Program-made: the position numbers and the translations under genes | The notes under the pieces: model-generated | The model's input: only the letters and a program-made list of their open reading frames with translations | The model's database searches: none | Told to the model about the DNA's origin: nothing | In this document: piece by piece, positions 39,635 to 48,220 of the stretch | How the letters are laid out: each line of letters opens with the position of its first letter | Position numbering within the stretch: position 1 is the stretch's first letter | NCBI RefSeq assembly: GCF_001619955.1 | Contig: NZ_LQQO01000056.1 | Location: 1-64,000, forward strand | Source of the DNA: Sphingomonas hankookensis | GTDB lineage: Bacteria; Pseudomonadota; Alphaproteobacteria; Sphingomonadales; Sphingomonadaceae | Direction of reading: 5' to 3' | Length of the DNA: 64,000 bases

Positions 39635-40762
39635 TCAGACGATGCGGTTGCCCGCGATCCACGTGCCGCGCACGCTCAGGTCGGCGGCGAGCCAGACGAA
39701 ATCGGCGCTGTGGCCGACATCGATGCTGCCGATGCGGTGCGACAGGCGCAGGAAGGCGGCCGGGTTTGCCGACGCCATCGCCACCGCATCCTCGAACGCG
39801 ACACCCAGTTCGACCGTGTTCCTGACCGCGGTGGCCATATCGAGGTCACAGCCGGCCAGCGTGCCGTTGGCATCGACGCACACGCCGTTCTCGACATGGA
39901 TCGGCTGGCCGTTGAGCACGAATTCCTTCGACGCCGCGCCGACGGTCGGCATCGCGTCGGTCACCAGCATGAACCGGTCGATCGGCCGCGCCGCCAGCGC
40001 CACGCGGATCGCCGCCGGGTGCAGATGCGCGCCGTCAACGATCAGTCCGGCATAGATATTCCGGTCCTCCAGCACCGCGCCGACCACGCCGGGATCGCGA
40101 TGCTTCAAGGGCGACATGGCATTGTAGAGATGGGTGACGCCGCGCGCACCGGCATCGATCGCCGCGCGCGCCTGTTCGTAGCTCGCATCGCTATGGCCAA
40201 TGCTGACGATCACGCCCGCCGCGACCAGCCGCTCGATCGCGGCAACGTCGTTGCGCTCGGGCGCCAGCGTGACCATCACCACGCCCTTGCGGGGGCGCGT
40301 CAGCAGGTCGATCGCCGCATCGTCCAGTGCGCGGAAATGCTTGTCGTCGTGAATCCCCTTGCGCGCCGGGTTCAGGAACGGCCCCTCGACATGGATGCCG
40401 ACGACGCCCGGCACCCCCTGTTCGATCGCGGCATCGACCGCGTCGAGACCGGCGGCAACGATATCCAGCGAATCGCTGATCAGCGTCGGCAGGAAGGCGG
40501 TGGTGCCGTACTTCGCATGCGCCGCACCGATCGCACGAATGCCCTCGACCGTCGGATGGTCGTTGAAGAGAACGCCGCCCCCGCCATTGACCTGCGTATC
40601 CACGTAACCCGGCACCAGCCAGCCGCCGTCGAGGTCGATGACCTCCGCGTCGGCACCGGCATGGAAGTCGGCGATGACGCCGTTCTCGACGCGGAACGCG
40701 CAGCTGTCCTGCGTACAATGATCGGCGAGCACGCGGCCGCCGCGAACAACGAAACTGCTCAT
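39635..40762 (-). CDS. nagA: N-acetylglucosamine-6-phosphate deacetylase
   Basis: 375 residues. It removes acetate from GlcNAc-6-phosphate. Family blocks: G-W-L-V-P-G-Y-V-D-T-Q-V-N-G-G-G-G, the metal-binding G-I-H-V-E-G-P-F-L-N-P-A-R-K-G, I-S-I-G-H-S-D-A, G-V-T-H-L-Y-N-A-M-S-P, and L-V-T-D-A-M with the catalytic Asp. Its start overlaps the deaminase stop by 4 nt. Confidence 0.96.
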   Translation of the reverse strand: MSSFVVRGGRVLADHCTQDSCAFRVENGVIADFHAGADAEVIDLDGGWLVPGYVDTQVNGGGGVLFNDHPTVEGIRAIGAAHAKYGTTAFLPTLISDSLDIVAAGLDAVDAAIEQGVPGVVGIHVEGPFLNPARKGIHDDKHFRALDDAAIDLLTRPRKGVVMVTLAPERNDVAAIERLVAAGVIVSIGHSDASYEQARAAIDAGARGVTHLYNAMSPLKHRDPGVVGAVLEDRNIYAGLIVDGAHLHPAAIRVALAARPIDRFMLVTDAMPTVGAASKEFVLNGQPIHVENGVCVDANGTLAGCDLDMATAVRNTVELGVAFEDAVAMASANPAAFLRLSHRIGSIDVGHSADFVWLAADLSVRGTWIAGNRIV

Positions 40763-41817
40763 CGGGTTTCCGTTACCTTGCGCAGGTGCGGCGGCTGATC
40801 GGGGTTCAGCCCGCGCCGCAACGACACCATGTTGACCATGCGATAGAAGCTCTGGATCATCAGGATCGGCTCGATCGCGGGATGGCTGCGGATCGCCGGC
40901 GGATGGCTGTCGTCGCTCGCCGCGTCGGCCAGATGCACCGCCGCACCACGCCCGGCAAACTCCGCCGCCGCCGCCCGGACATCGTCGCCGGCATCGTCGG
41001 AGGTGGCAAAGCCCAGCAGCGGAAAGCCGTCGTTTATGATCGCCATCGGCCCGTGGCGGACCTCGGCGCTGCTGAATGCCTCGGCATGCAGCGCGGAGGT
41101 TTCCTTCATCTTCAGCGCCGCCTCCTGCGCCACGCCGAAGCTGTAGCCGCGCCCGATCACGAACAGATTGCGCGCATCGACCAGCGTATCGGCGACTGCG
41201 CTCCAGTCGAGGTCGAACGCCGCTTCCAACTGAGCAGGCAGGTTATCGAGCGCCGCCAGCAGCGCCGCATCCTCGCTCCAATGCGCGGCGATGGCGGCAA
41301 GGCCGGCGAGCGAGGTGATGAATGACTTGGTTGCCGCGACCGAGGTCTCCGCCCCCGCCGACAGCGGCAGCACCGTGTCGGCAAGGGCTGCGAGCGGCGA
41401 ATCCTCGACATTCACCAGCGCCACCACGCGCGCGCCGGCTGCCTTGTAGCTTTCGACGGTGCGCAGCAGGTCGGGGCTGCGGCCCGATTGCGACACCGCG
41501 ATCACCAGCGCGTTCATCCGCTCCATCCGCGTCGCATAGACCGACGCGACCGACGGCGCCGCCGAGGCGACCGGAACGCCGCACAATGTCTCGACCAGAT
41601 ATTTGCCATAGGTCGCGGCATGGTCCGACGATCCGCGCGCACAGGTCACGACCAGCGCCGGCGGGTCGGCGCGCAGCGATTGCCCCAGCGCGGCGAGCGT
41701 GTCGGCGTTGCGCGACAGGAAGCGGGCGACCGCTGCGCCGCCCTCCCCCGCCTCGCGGTGCATGGCGGTGTGCCCGGCTGCGACCGGCTTCGGCCCGGCT
41801 TCGGCGATAGACGTCAT
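40759..41817 (-). CDS. SIS-domain glucosamine-6-phosphate deaminase (NagB-II type)
   Basis: 352 residues with two SIS domains like the isomerase half of GlmS: V-T-C-A-R-G-S-S-D-H-A-A-T-Y-G-K-Y, A-V-S-Q-S-G-R-S-P-D, E-T-S-V-A-A-T-K-S-F, and the second domain L-F-V-I-G-R-G-Y-S-F-G-V-A-Q-E-A-A-L-K-M-K-E-T. No glutaminase domain is present, which fits the deaminase that replaces classical NagB in many proteobacteria. It would turn GlcN-6-phosphate into fructose-6-phosphate and ammonia. Coupled to nagA. Confidence 0.9.
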   Translation of the reverse strand: MTSIAEAGPKPVAAGHTAMHREAGEGGAAVARFLSRNADTLAALGQSLRADPPALVVTCARGSSDHAATYGKYLVETLCGVPVASAAPSVASVYATRMERMNALVIAVSQSGRSPDLLRTVESYKAAGARVVALVNVEDSPLAALADTVLPLSAGAETSVAATKSFITSLAGLAAIAAHWSEDAALLAALDNLPAQLEAAFDLDWSAVADTLVDARNLFVIGRGYSFGVAQEAALKMKETSALHAEAFSSAEVRHGPMAIINDGFPLLGFATSDDAGDDVRAAAAEFAGRGAAVHLADAASDDSHPPAIRSHPAIEPILMIQSFYRMVNMVSLRRGLNPDQPPHLRKVTETR

Positions 41818-41848
41818 GAACCCCCTCTTGGACCCGGCCGGCGCCGGA

Positions 41849-42643
41849 TCAGCTTGCGTTCAGTTCGGCGACGACGTCGTACGCGTCGCCACGATAATAG
41901 GATTGGGTGAATTCGACCGTGTCGCCATCGGCCAGGAAGCCGCGCCGTTCGATGAACAGCCCGGCATGGCCGACCTCGACGCCCAGCCGCTTCGCCTGTT
42001 CGGCGGGAAACGCCATGGCGCGCAACCGTTGCAGCGCACGCACCGGGCGACAGCCGGTGACCTCCAGCGCGGCATAGAGCGACTCGCCGACCGCATCGAC
42101 GCTGGGCAGGCAATGGCCGGCGATCGCCGAATATTCGACCGCCATCCGCACATCGTCGGCAAAGCGCATGCGCTGGAACCGATAGACCGGCGTACCGGGC
42201 GACAGGCCGAGCGACATCGATTCCTCGGGCGTCACCAGCCCGGCCGACTTCGCCACCCATGCGCTGCTCGGCACCCGTCCGCGCGCGACCATATCCTCCG
42301 AGAAGGACGACAGTTTCGAAAAGCTCTTGTCGACCCGCGCCGCGACGAAGGTGCCCGCGCCCCGCCGACGCACCACCAGCCCCTCGTTCGCCAGCCCCTC
42401 GATCGCCTTGCGCACGGTGATCCGCGATACGGCATATTCGGCGGCCAGATCGCGCTCGGGCGGGATGGCGTCGTCCTGCAACAGGATCCGCCGCTCGATC
42501 GCGCTGCGCACCAGCTGCTGCAACTGGACATAGAGCGGCGCGTGGGCATCGCCGCGCAACTGCCCGACCCGCTCGGAAAAGGCCGTACCGCCGCTAACCG
42601 GGGCGGACGAACGAACGATGGCGGAGGCGGACGATGCGGACAC
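41849..42643 (-). CDS. GntR/UTRA regulator of the GlcNAc operon
   Basis: 264 residues. Residues 35-100 are a GntR winged helix (P-L-Y-V-Q-L-Q-Q-L-V-R-S-A-I, P-S/P-E-R-D-L-A-A-E-Y-A-V-S-R-I-T-V-R-K-A-I, R-G-A-G-T-F-V-A). From about 115 is a UTRA effector domain (S-F-S-E-D-M, ending F-T-Q-S-Y-Y-R-G-D-A-Y-D). Regulators of this group respond to GlcNAc-6-phosphate or GlcN-6-phosphate. It heads the nag operon and likely controls it and the divergent TonB receptor gene. Confidence 0.88.
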   Translation of the reverse strand: MSASSASAIVRSSAPVSGGTAFSERVGQLRGDAHAPLYVQLQQLVRSAIERRILLQDDAIPPERDLAAEYAVSRITVRKAIEGLANEGLVVRRRGAGTFVAARVDKSFSKLSSFSEDMVARGRVPSSAWVAKSAGLVTPEESMSLGLSPGTPVYRFQRMRFADDVRMAVEYSAIAGHCLPSVDAVGESLYAALEVTGCRPVRALQRLRAMAFPAEQAKRLGVEVGHAGLFIERRGFLADGDTVEFTQSYYRGDAYDVVAELNAS

Positions 42644-43068
42644 GCCCCTCTGATAGGTATGTTTTTGGTACTATGCAATGCCGATTCCGCAGGCCGGATC
42701 ATGCCATTCAGCCCGCTGTTCGCGGTATCATCCAGCGAATTGGATCGGTCATCGCGGTCGTTTGCATAGGACCATGCGCTATCCGACGGAACCCGCCTTT
42801 GTTTTGGATTAAGCAATTTTATTGCGTCAAAGACTCGCACAACCTCGCCATAGGCGGCGATTGCACGCAAATCGGATCAAATTTCTCACCAGTGAAGATT
42901 GTTTTCATTTTTATGTAGATTTTATGATTGCGATTGGTCACATTGCCGTCGACCAAAACGAGCCTGCATGGAACCAATATAGGTCCAATGCTGGACGCAT
43001 GTCGTCTCGCCCGTCGCGGCCACATCGGGGGAGCGCCTTTCGCGCTCGGATTTAAGGGGTAGGGGTCC
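42644..43068. promoter_or_regulatory. Divergent regulatory region between gntR and the TonB receptor gene
   Basis: A 425-base gap that is AT-richer than its surroundings, especially 42790-42930. It contains paired GG motifs that could be GntR sites: AGGTATG-TTTT-TGGTACT at 42655-42672, TGGACCT-ATAT-TGGTTCC on the minus strand at 42987-42970 (both 7-4-7), and an inverted repeat TTGGTC-N11-GACCAA at 42934-42956. These are candidates only. I see no gene in this gap. Confidence 0.5.
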
Positions 43069-45792
43069 ATGGCATTTTCGCGTTTCGCATATCTGGCATC
43101 CACCGCGTTGGTGGCGCTCGCCACGCCGGCCTTCGCGCAGGAAGCGCCCGCGCCGACCACGACGGACGACGCCGACACGATCACCGTCACCGGCATCCGC
43201 AAGTCGATCGCGGACTCGATCGCGACCAAGCGTGACGCCGGGTCGATCGTCGACGTCATCTCGGCCGAAGACGTCGGCAAGTTTCCCGACGCGAACGTCG
43301 CCGACTCGCTGGCGCGCCTGCCGGGCGTGACGGTCGACCGCCAGTTCGGCGAAGGCGAGGAGCTGTCGATCGCGGGTGTCGAGCCGGCGCTGAACCGCCT
43401 GACCGTCGACGGCCACTCGGTCGCCTCGGCCGACTGGGGCGGCAACCCGTCCGACCGGTCGAGCCGCACCTTCAACTATTCGCTGCTGTCGCCGACGATC
43501 ATCAGCCAGGCGGTCGTGTACAAGACCCCCGAAGCGCGCCTGCAGGAAGGCGCGATCGGCGCCAGCGTCGACGTCGTCACCCGCAAGCCGCTCGACCTGA
43601 AGTCGGGCACGATCGCCGCGACCGCCGGCGGCGAATATAACGACCGTGCGAAGCGCGGCAGCTTCCGCGGATCGGCGCTGTACAGCTGGCACAATGCCGA
43701 CGACACGATCGGCTTCCTCGGCTCGGTCAGCTATGACAAGGAACAGCTCAGCCGCGCCGGTTCGGCGGTGTACTGGTATCGCACCGGCGACGCGCTGCTC
43801 GCCAACGCACCCAATACCGCGACGATCAACGGCAAGAACATCACCGCGCTGACCGCCGCCGAACGCGCCAGCTTCAGCAGCGCGCGCTTCGCCTCGTTCC
43901 TCGCCCGCGAATTCTTCAAGCAGGAACGTGAGCGCATCGGGTTCTCGGGTGCGGTGCAGGCCCGTCCGACCGACAACCTGACCGTGACCGCGACCGGCCT
44001 GTTCATCCGCGGCAATTACGACAACGTGTCGAACTCGGCCTATACCTATGGCTTCGAAGGCTCGCGGCTGATCTCGGCACAGTCGTCGGACGGCCTCGTC
44101 ACCTCGGCGACCTTCGCCGGCATCCCGACCGGCCAGGCCGGCGCGACCGGCCAGCTCGACACCAATTATCGCCGCACCCGCCTGAAGAACGATTCGGTCA
44201 CGCTGCTCGTCGACTGGACGCCCGGCGACTGGACGATCAACGGCAATGTCGGCGGCACCAAGGCGACCGGCGGCAAGGACCCCGAATATCTGCTCGACTT
44301 CCGTACGCAGCAGGGCTTCACCTCGGGCGCCAACGGCCAGAACACCGTCGTCAACTGGGCCAAGCCGGCCAGCGACCCGTCGATGTGGCTGAGCAACTTC
44401 ACCGCCGTCGGCGGCGAAAATCTCGGTGCGCAGGATCTGGCCCGCAACGGCGGGCAGCAGTTCTTCGGTCGCCAGATCGGTGGCATCCCGCTCCAGTCGG
44501 GCTTCACGATGGACCAGGAAAAGTTCGCCGAAATCAACTTCAAGCACCCGGTCGAATTCGGTCCGATCAAGGAAATCCTGTTCGGCGGCCGTTATGTCGA
44601 CCACGACAACAAGCAGACGACCTACAGCAACGCCGTCTTCACCAACCAGAACTTCACGCTGGCCGACCTGCCCTATTACGTGCTGCCGGGCGGTCTCTAT
44701 AACGGCCTCGGCGTGTCGGGGAACGGCACGCCTTACGCCACGCTGGACAAGGACGGCATCATCGCCGCGCTGGCCAAGTACGGCAACAAGCAGATCGATC
44801 GCGGCTTCTCGTTCAACGAATTCTTCGGCGTGAACGAAAAGATCGCGGCCGCCTATGCCCAGGCGAATTTCGAAACCGGCAAGTTCCGCGGCAACGTCGG
44901 CGTCCGCTTCGCCCACACCAGCGACGAAGCGAAGTTCTACACCGCCAGCAACCGCGCGGGTCAGCTGTTCCCGATCTACACCTACACGCCGGTCAAGAAC
45001 GACTATAACCGCCTGCTGCCCTCGGCCAACGTGATCTACCAGGCGGGCGACGACGTGGTGCTGCGTGCGTCGGCGGCGAAGGTGCTGGCCCGCCAGCGCT
45101 ACAGCGACCTTGCCGGTTCGCTGTCGCTCGACGACAACCAGCTGTCGGGCAGCGGCGGCAACCCGGCGCTCAAGCCGTATGAAGCCACCAACTATGGTCT
45201 GTCGGCGGAATGGTATTTCGCGCCGGCCAGCTTCCTGGCGGCCGAATTCTTCTACCGCGACATTTCGAACTACACCGTCAACCAGGTGAACAACGAGACG
45301 CAGTTCAACGTCCTGCTCGCCCGCAACGCGACCTATGCCGTTTCGCGGCCGGTCAATGGCGGCACCGCGCAGGTCACCGGCTTCTCGCTGTCGGGCAACA
45401 CCAACCTGATCTGGGGCTTCGGCTTCCAGGGCAGCTACACCTTCGCCGATGCCGAAGCCTCGCTGGCGACCGGCCTGCCGTACCTGTCGCGCCACACGCT
45501 CCAGCTCTCGCCCTATTACGAGAACGGGCCGTTCCAGGCGCGGGTCAGCTACAACCGCCGCTCGAAGTATTTCTACCGCTTCGGCCGCCAGTCGTCGCAG
45601 GACTATACCGACGCCTATCGCCAGCTCGACGCGCAGATCAGCTATGCGCTGACCGAAGGCGTGTCGATCACGGCACAGGCTTCGAACCTGCTCGACGAAA
45701 CCTACTATCAGTACAGCAGCACGCCGAACGCGCCGACCTCGGTCTACAAGAACGGCCGCGTGTTCTCGCTCAACGCCACCTTCCGCATGTAA
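43069..45792 (+). CDS. TonB-dependent receptor (Caulobacter-type) for the glycan locus
   Basis: 907 residues. Signal peptide ends at A-F-A-Q near residue 24. The TonB-box region I-T-V-T-G-I-R leads into a plug with the subgroup's start R-K-S-I-A-D-S-I-A-T-K-R-D-A and V-G-K-F-P-D-A-N-V-A-D-S-L-A-R-L-P-G-V, then a barrel ending F-S-L-N-A-T-F-R-M. This plug type belongs to large receptors in sphingomonads and caulobacters used for oligosaccharides. It lies between the nag operon and the glycosidase operon, with AGGGG upstream of its ATG. Confidence 0.92.
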   Translation: MAFSRFAYLASTALVALATPAFAQEAPAPTTTDDADTITVTGIRKSIADSIATKRDAGSIVDVISAEDVGKFPDANVADSLARLPGVTVDRQFGEGEELSIAGVEPALNRLTVDGHSVASADWGGNPSDRSSRTFNYSLLSPTIISQAVVYKTPEARLQEGAIGASVDVVTRKPLDLKSGTIAATAGGEYNDRAKRGSFRGSALYSWHNADDTIGFLGSVSYDKEQLSRAGSAVYWYRTGDALLANAPNTATINGKNITALTAAERASFSSARFASFLAREFFKQERERIGFSGAVQARPTDNLTVTATGLFIRGNYDNVSNSAYTYGFEGSRLISAQSSDGLVTSATFAGIPTGQAGATGQLDTNYRRTRLKNDSVTLLVDWTPGDWTINGNVGGTKATGGKDPEYLLDFRTQQGFTSGANGQNTVVNWAKPASDPSMWLSNFTAVGGENLGAQDLARNGGQQFFGRQIGGIPLQSGFTMDQEKFAEINFKHPVEFGPIKEILFGGRYVDHDNKQTTYSNAVFTNQNFTLADLPYYVLPGGLYNGLGVSGNGTPYATLDKDGIIAALAKYGNKQIDRGFSFNEFFGVNEKIAAAYAQANFETGKFRGNVGVRFAHTSDEAKFYTASNRAGQLFPIYTYTPVKNDYNRLLPSANVIYQAGDDVVLRASAAKVLARQRYSDLAGSLSLDDNQLSGSGGNPALKPYEATNYGLSAEWYFAPASFLAAEFFYRDISNYTVNQVNNETQFNVLLARNATYAVSRPVNGGTAQVTGFSLSGNTNLIWGFGFQGSYTFADAEASLATGLPYLSRHTLQLSPYYENGPFQARVSYNRRSKYFYRFGRQSSQDYTDAYRQLDAQISYALTEGVSITAQASNLLDETYYQYSSTPNAPTSVYKNGRVFSLNATFRM

Positions 45793-45839
45793 GGGGCCGG
45801 TGATCCGGGGGGTGCGGCCCGTGCCCTCCGTTTCGCGTG

Positions 45840-45868
45840 AAGGCCCCGGCTTTGCCGGGGCCTTTTTT
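45840..45868 (+). terminator. Rho-independent terminator after the TonB receptor
   Basis: AGGCCCCGGC (45841-45850) pairs with GCCGGGGCCT (45854-45863), a 10-bp stem with a 3-base loop, followed by a T run. It separates the receptor gene from the glycosidase operon, so the latter needs its own promoter in 45869-45931. Confidence 0.95.
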
Positions 45869-45931
45869 CGTTCGGGCCGCTAGAGTTTCGGACAGAGCCG
45901 AATCGGCCTGCCAACCCAAGGGGAGTATCGC

Positions 45932-48220
45932 GTGAAGCACCGTCTGACCTGGGCAGCCCTCGCTGCCGCCACCGCGATCGTTGCCCCGGCATCGGCACAG
46001 ACCGCCCCCCTCCTGCCCCTCCCCGCACAGATGACGCCGGCCAGCGGATCGATCACCATCGCGAACGGCGCCGGCATCGCCGCCCCGGCCGCCGACCAGG
46101 GTGCCGCCACCGCCGCGCGCCTGCTGGCCGACCGGGTGAAGGTCGATCGCGGCCTGACCCTGACGCCTGCCACGACCGGTCCGATCCGCTTCGTCCGCGA
46201 CGCGGCCATAGCCGGTGACGAAGCGTACCGCCTGACCGTAACGCCGCGCGCGATCACCATCGCCGCCAGCGGCGACCGCGGCCTGATCTGGGGCGCGATG
46301 ACGCTCGCCCAGCTGCTCAGCCCCGACACCGCGTTCGGCAAGCCGGTGCGCGTCGCCGCGACCACCATCAACGACGCCCCACGCTTCCGCTGGCGCGGGT
46401 TGATGGTCGACGTGACCCGTTCGTTCCAGCCGATCGATACGCTCTATCCGGTCATCGACACCATGGCCGCGCAGAAGCTCAACACGCTGCACATGCACCT
46501 GTCGGACGATCAGGGATGGCGCGTCGAGATCAAGCGCTACCCCAAGCTGACCGAAATCGGCGGCTTCCGCGTGCCGCCCATCGCCGGGGGACAGCCGGGC
46601 CCGAAGGTCGGCGGCTTCTATACGCAGGACGAGCTGCGCAAGCTGGTCGCCTATGCGGCGGAGCGCGGCATCACCATCGTCCCCGAAATCGACATGCCCG
46701 GCCATGCCCAGGCGGCGGTCGCGGCGTACCCTGAGGAGGTCGGCGTGCTCGGCGACCGCCCGCCGGTCGGCCATGACTGGGGCGTCAATCCATGGCTCTT
46801 CTCCCCCAGCCCCCGCAGCATGACCTTCATCAAGAACGTACTCGACGAGCTGATCGACATCTTCCCCGGCCAGTTCATCCATGTCGGCGGCGACGAGGCG
46901 ATCAAGGACCAGTGGCAGCGCTCGCCGGAGGTGCAGGCGCAGATGAAGGCGCTGGGCCTGAAGACCGAGAACCAGATGCAGGGCTGGATGATCTCCGAGC
47001 TTGGCAAGCATCTGGCATCCAAGGGCCGCCGCCTGATCGGCTGGGACGAGATTCTCGAAGGCGACGTGCCGACCAGCGCGACCGTCATGTCGTGGCGCGG
47101 CGAGGCGGGCGCGGTCGAGGCCGCGAACAAGGGGCATGACGTGGTCATGTCGCCTGCCCCCAACCTCTATCTCGACAATATCCAGTCGACCGCCGGCGAC
47201 GAACCGCCCGGCCGCATCGGGCTGCAGACGCTGGAGATGGTCTATGGCTATGAACCGGTCCGCCCCGGCGTGACCGCAGAAGCCGCCGCGCATGTGCTGG
47301 GCGCGCAGGGCAATGCCTGGTCCGAATATCTCGCGACCGCCAAGCAGAAGGAGCACGCCACCTTCCCGCGCCTGTCCGCGATCGCCGAATTCACCTGGAG
47401 CCCGCGCGACAAGCGCGACTGGAAGGGCTTCGTCGAACGCCTCCAGCCGCAGATGCTGCGGTACGAGCGACAGGGGATCGCCGCCGCCGACGCGGCCTTC
47501 GCCGTGACCTATGCGCTCGATGGATCGAAGGGCGACGTGCTGCGCGGCAAGGCGCCGAAACTGGCGCTGACCACCCAGACCGGCGCGGGCACGATCCGCT
47601 ACACCACCGATGGCAGCCAGCCGACCGCCCGCTCGCGTGCCTATGCCGCCCCGATCGCGGTGAAGCCGGGGCAGACGATCACTGCCGCCGCCTTCGCCAG
47701 CGACGGCCACGCCCTCGCCCGCCCCCGTGCCTTCGACGCGACCCGCCCGGCGCTGCTGCGCGCGACCGGCACGGCCGACATGGTCGCCTGTCCGAAGGGC
47801 GCCCTGGGCCTGCGCGTGCCGCTGGTCTCGGGCCAGTCGGGCGATGCCCCGGCGTACAACGTCAACATCTTCGACACCTGTACCCAGGCGCAGAAGATGC
47901 CGCTCGACGTGGCGCAGGCGTTCACGGTGACGGTCGCCCGCCTGCCGCGCCACTATGGCCTCGCCCATGACTATAAGGCGCTGCGCGAACATTTCGCGGT
48001 GACCGAACATGGCGAGCTGGTGATGCGGACCGGCGGCTGCGACGGCACCATCGCCGCCACCTTCCCGCTGCCCGACCCGGATACCGCGCCCAACCGGTTC
48101 AGCTTTACCGGGACCTTCGCGAAACAGCCGGGTGATGCGGACGTGTGCCTGCAATTCACCTCCCCGCTGTCCGACCCCTTCTACACGGTCGACACGCTGC
48201 AACTGGAAAGCGCCAAGTGA
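45932..48220 (+). CDS. GH20 beta-N-acetylhexosaminidase
   Basis: 762 residues from GTG 45932 (AAGGGGAG 6 nt upstream). Signal peptide to S-A-Q at residue 23. An N-terminal GH20b domain precedes the catalytic barrel (F-R-W-R-G-L-M-V-D-V-T-R-S-F, M-H-L-S-D-D-Q-G-W-R-V-E), with the catalytic pair D321-E322 in H-V-G-G-D-E-A. From about 520 come chitobiase-like C-terminal beta domains. It removes terminal GlcNAc or GalNAc, here likely the antennal GlcNAc of N-glycans. First gene of the operon. Confidence 0.94.
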   Translation: MKHRLTWAALAAATAIVAPASAQTAPLLPLPAQMTPASGSITIANGAGIAAPAADQGAATAARLLADRVKVDRGLTLTPATTGPIRFVRDAAIAGDEAYRLTVTPRAITIAASGDRGLIWGAMTLAQLLSPDTAFGKPVRVAATTINDAPRFRWRGLMVDVTRSFQPIDTLYPVIDTMAAQKLNTLHMHLSDDQGWRVEIKRYPKLTEIGGFRVPPIAGGQPGPKVGGFYTQDELRKLVAYAAERGITIVPEIDMPGHAQAAVAAYPEEVGVLGDRPPVGHDWGVNPWLFSPSPRSMTFIKNVLDELIDIFPGQFIHVGGDEAIKDQWQRSPEVQAQMKALGLKTENQMQGWMISELGKHLASKGRRLIGWDEILEGDVPTSATVMSWRGEAGAVEAANKGHDVVMSPAPNLYLDNIQSTAGDEPPGRIGLQTLEMVYGYEPVRPGVTAEAAAHVLGAQGNAWSEYLATAKQKEHATFPRLSAIAEFTWSPRDKRDWKGFVERLQPQMLRYERQGIAAADAAFAVTYALDGSKGDVLRGKAPKLALTTQTGAGTIRYTTDGSQPTARSRAYAAPIAVKPGQTITAAAFASDGHALARPRAFDATRPALLRATGTADMVACPKGALGLRVPLVSGQSGDAPAYNVNIFDTCTQAQKMPLDVAQAFTVTVARLPRHYGLAHDYKALREHFAVTEHGELVMRTGGCDGTIAATFPLPDPDTAPNRFSFTGTFAKQPGDADVCLQFTSPLSDPFYTVDTLQLESAK

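Noticed and set aside
42922-45495. An 857-codon minus-strand frame opposite the TonB receptor
   Set aside because: Antisense shadow of a receptor with clear signal peptide, plug and barrel.
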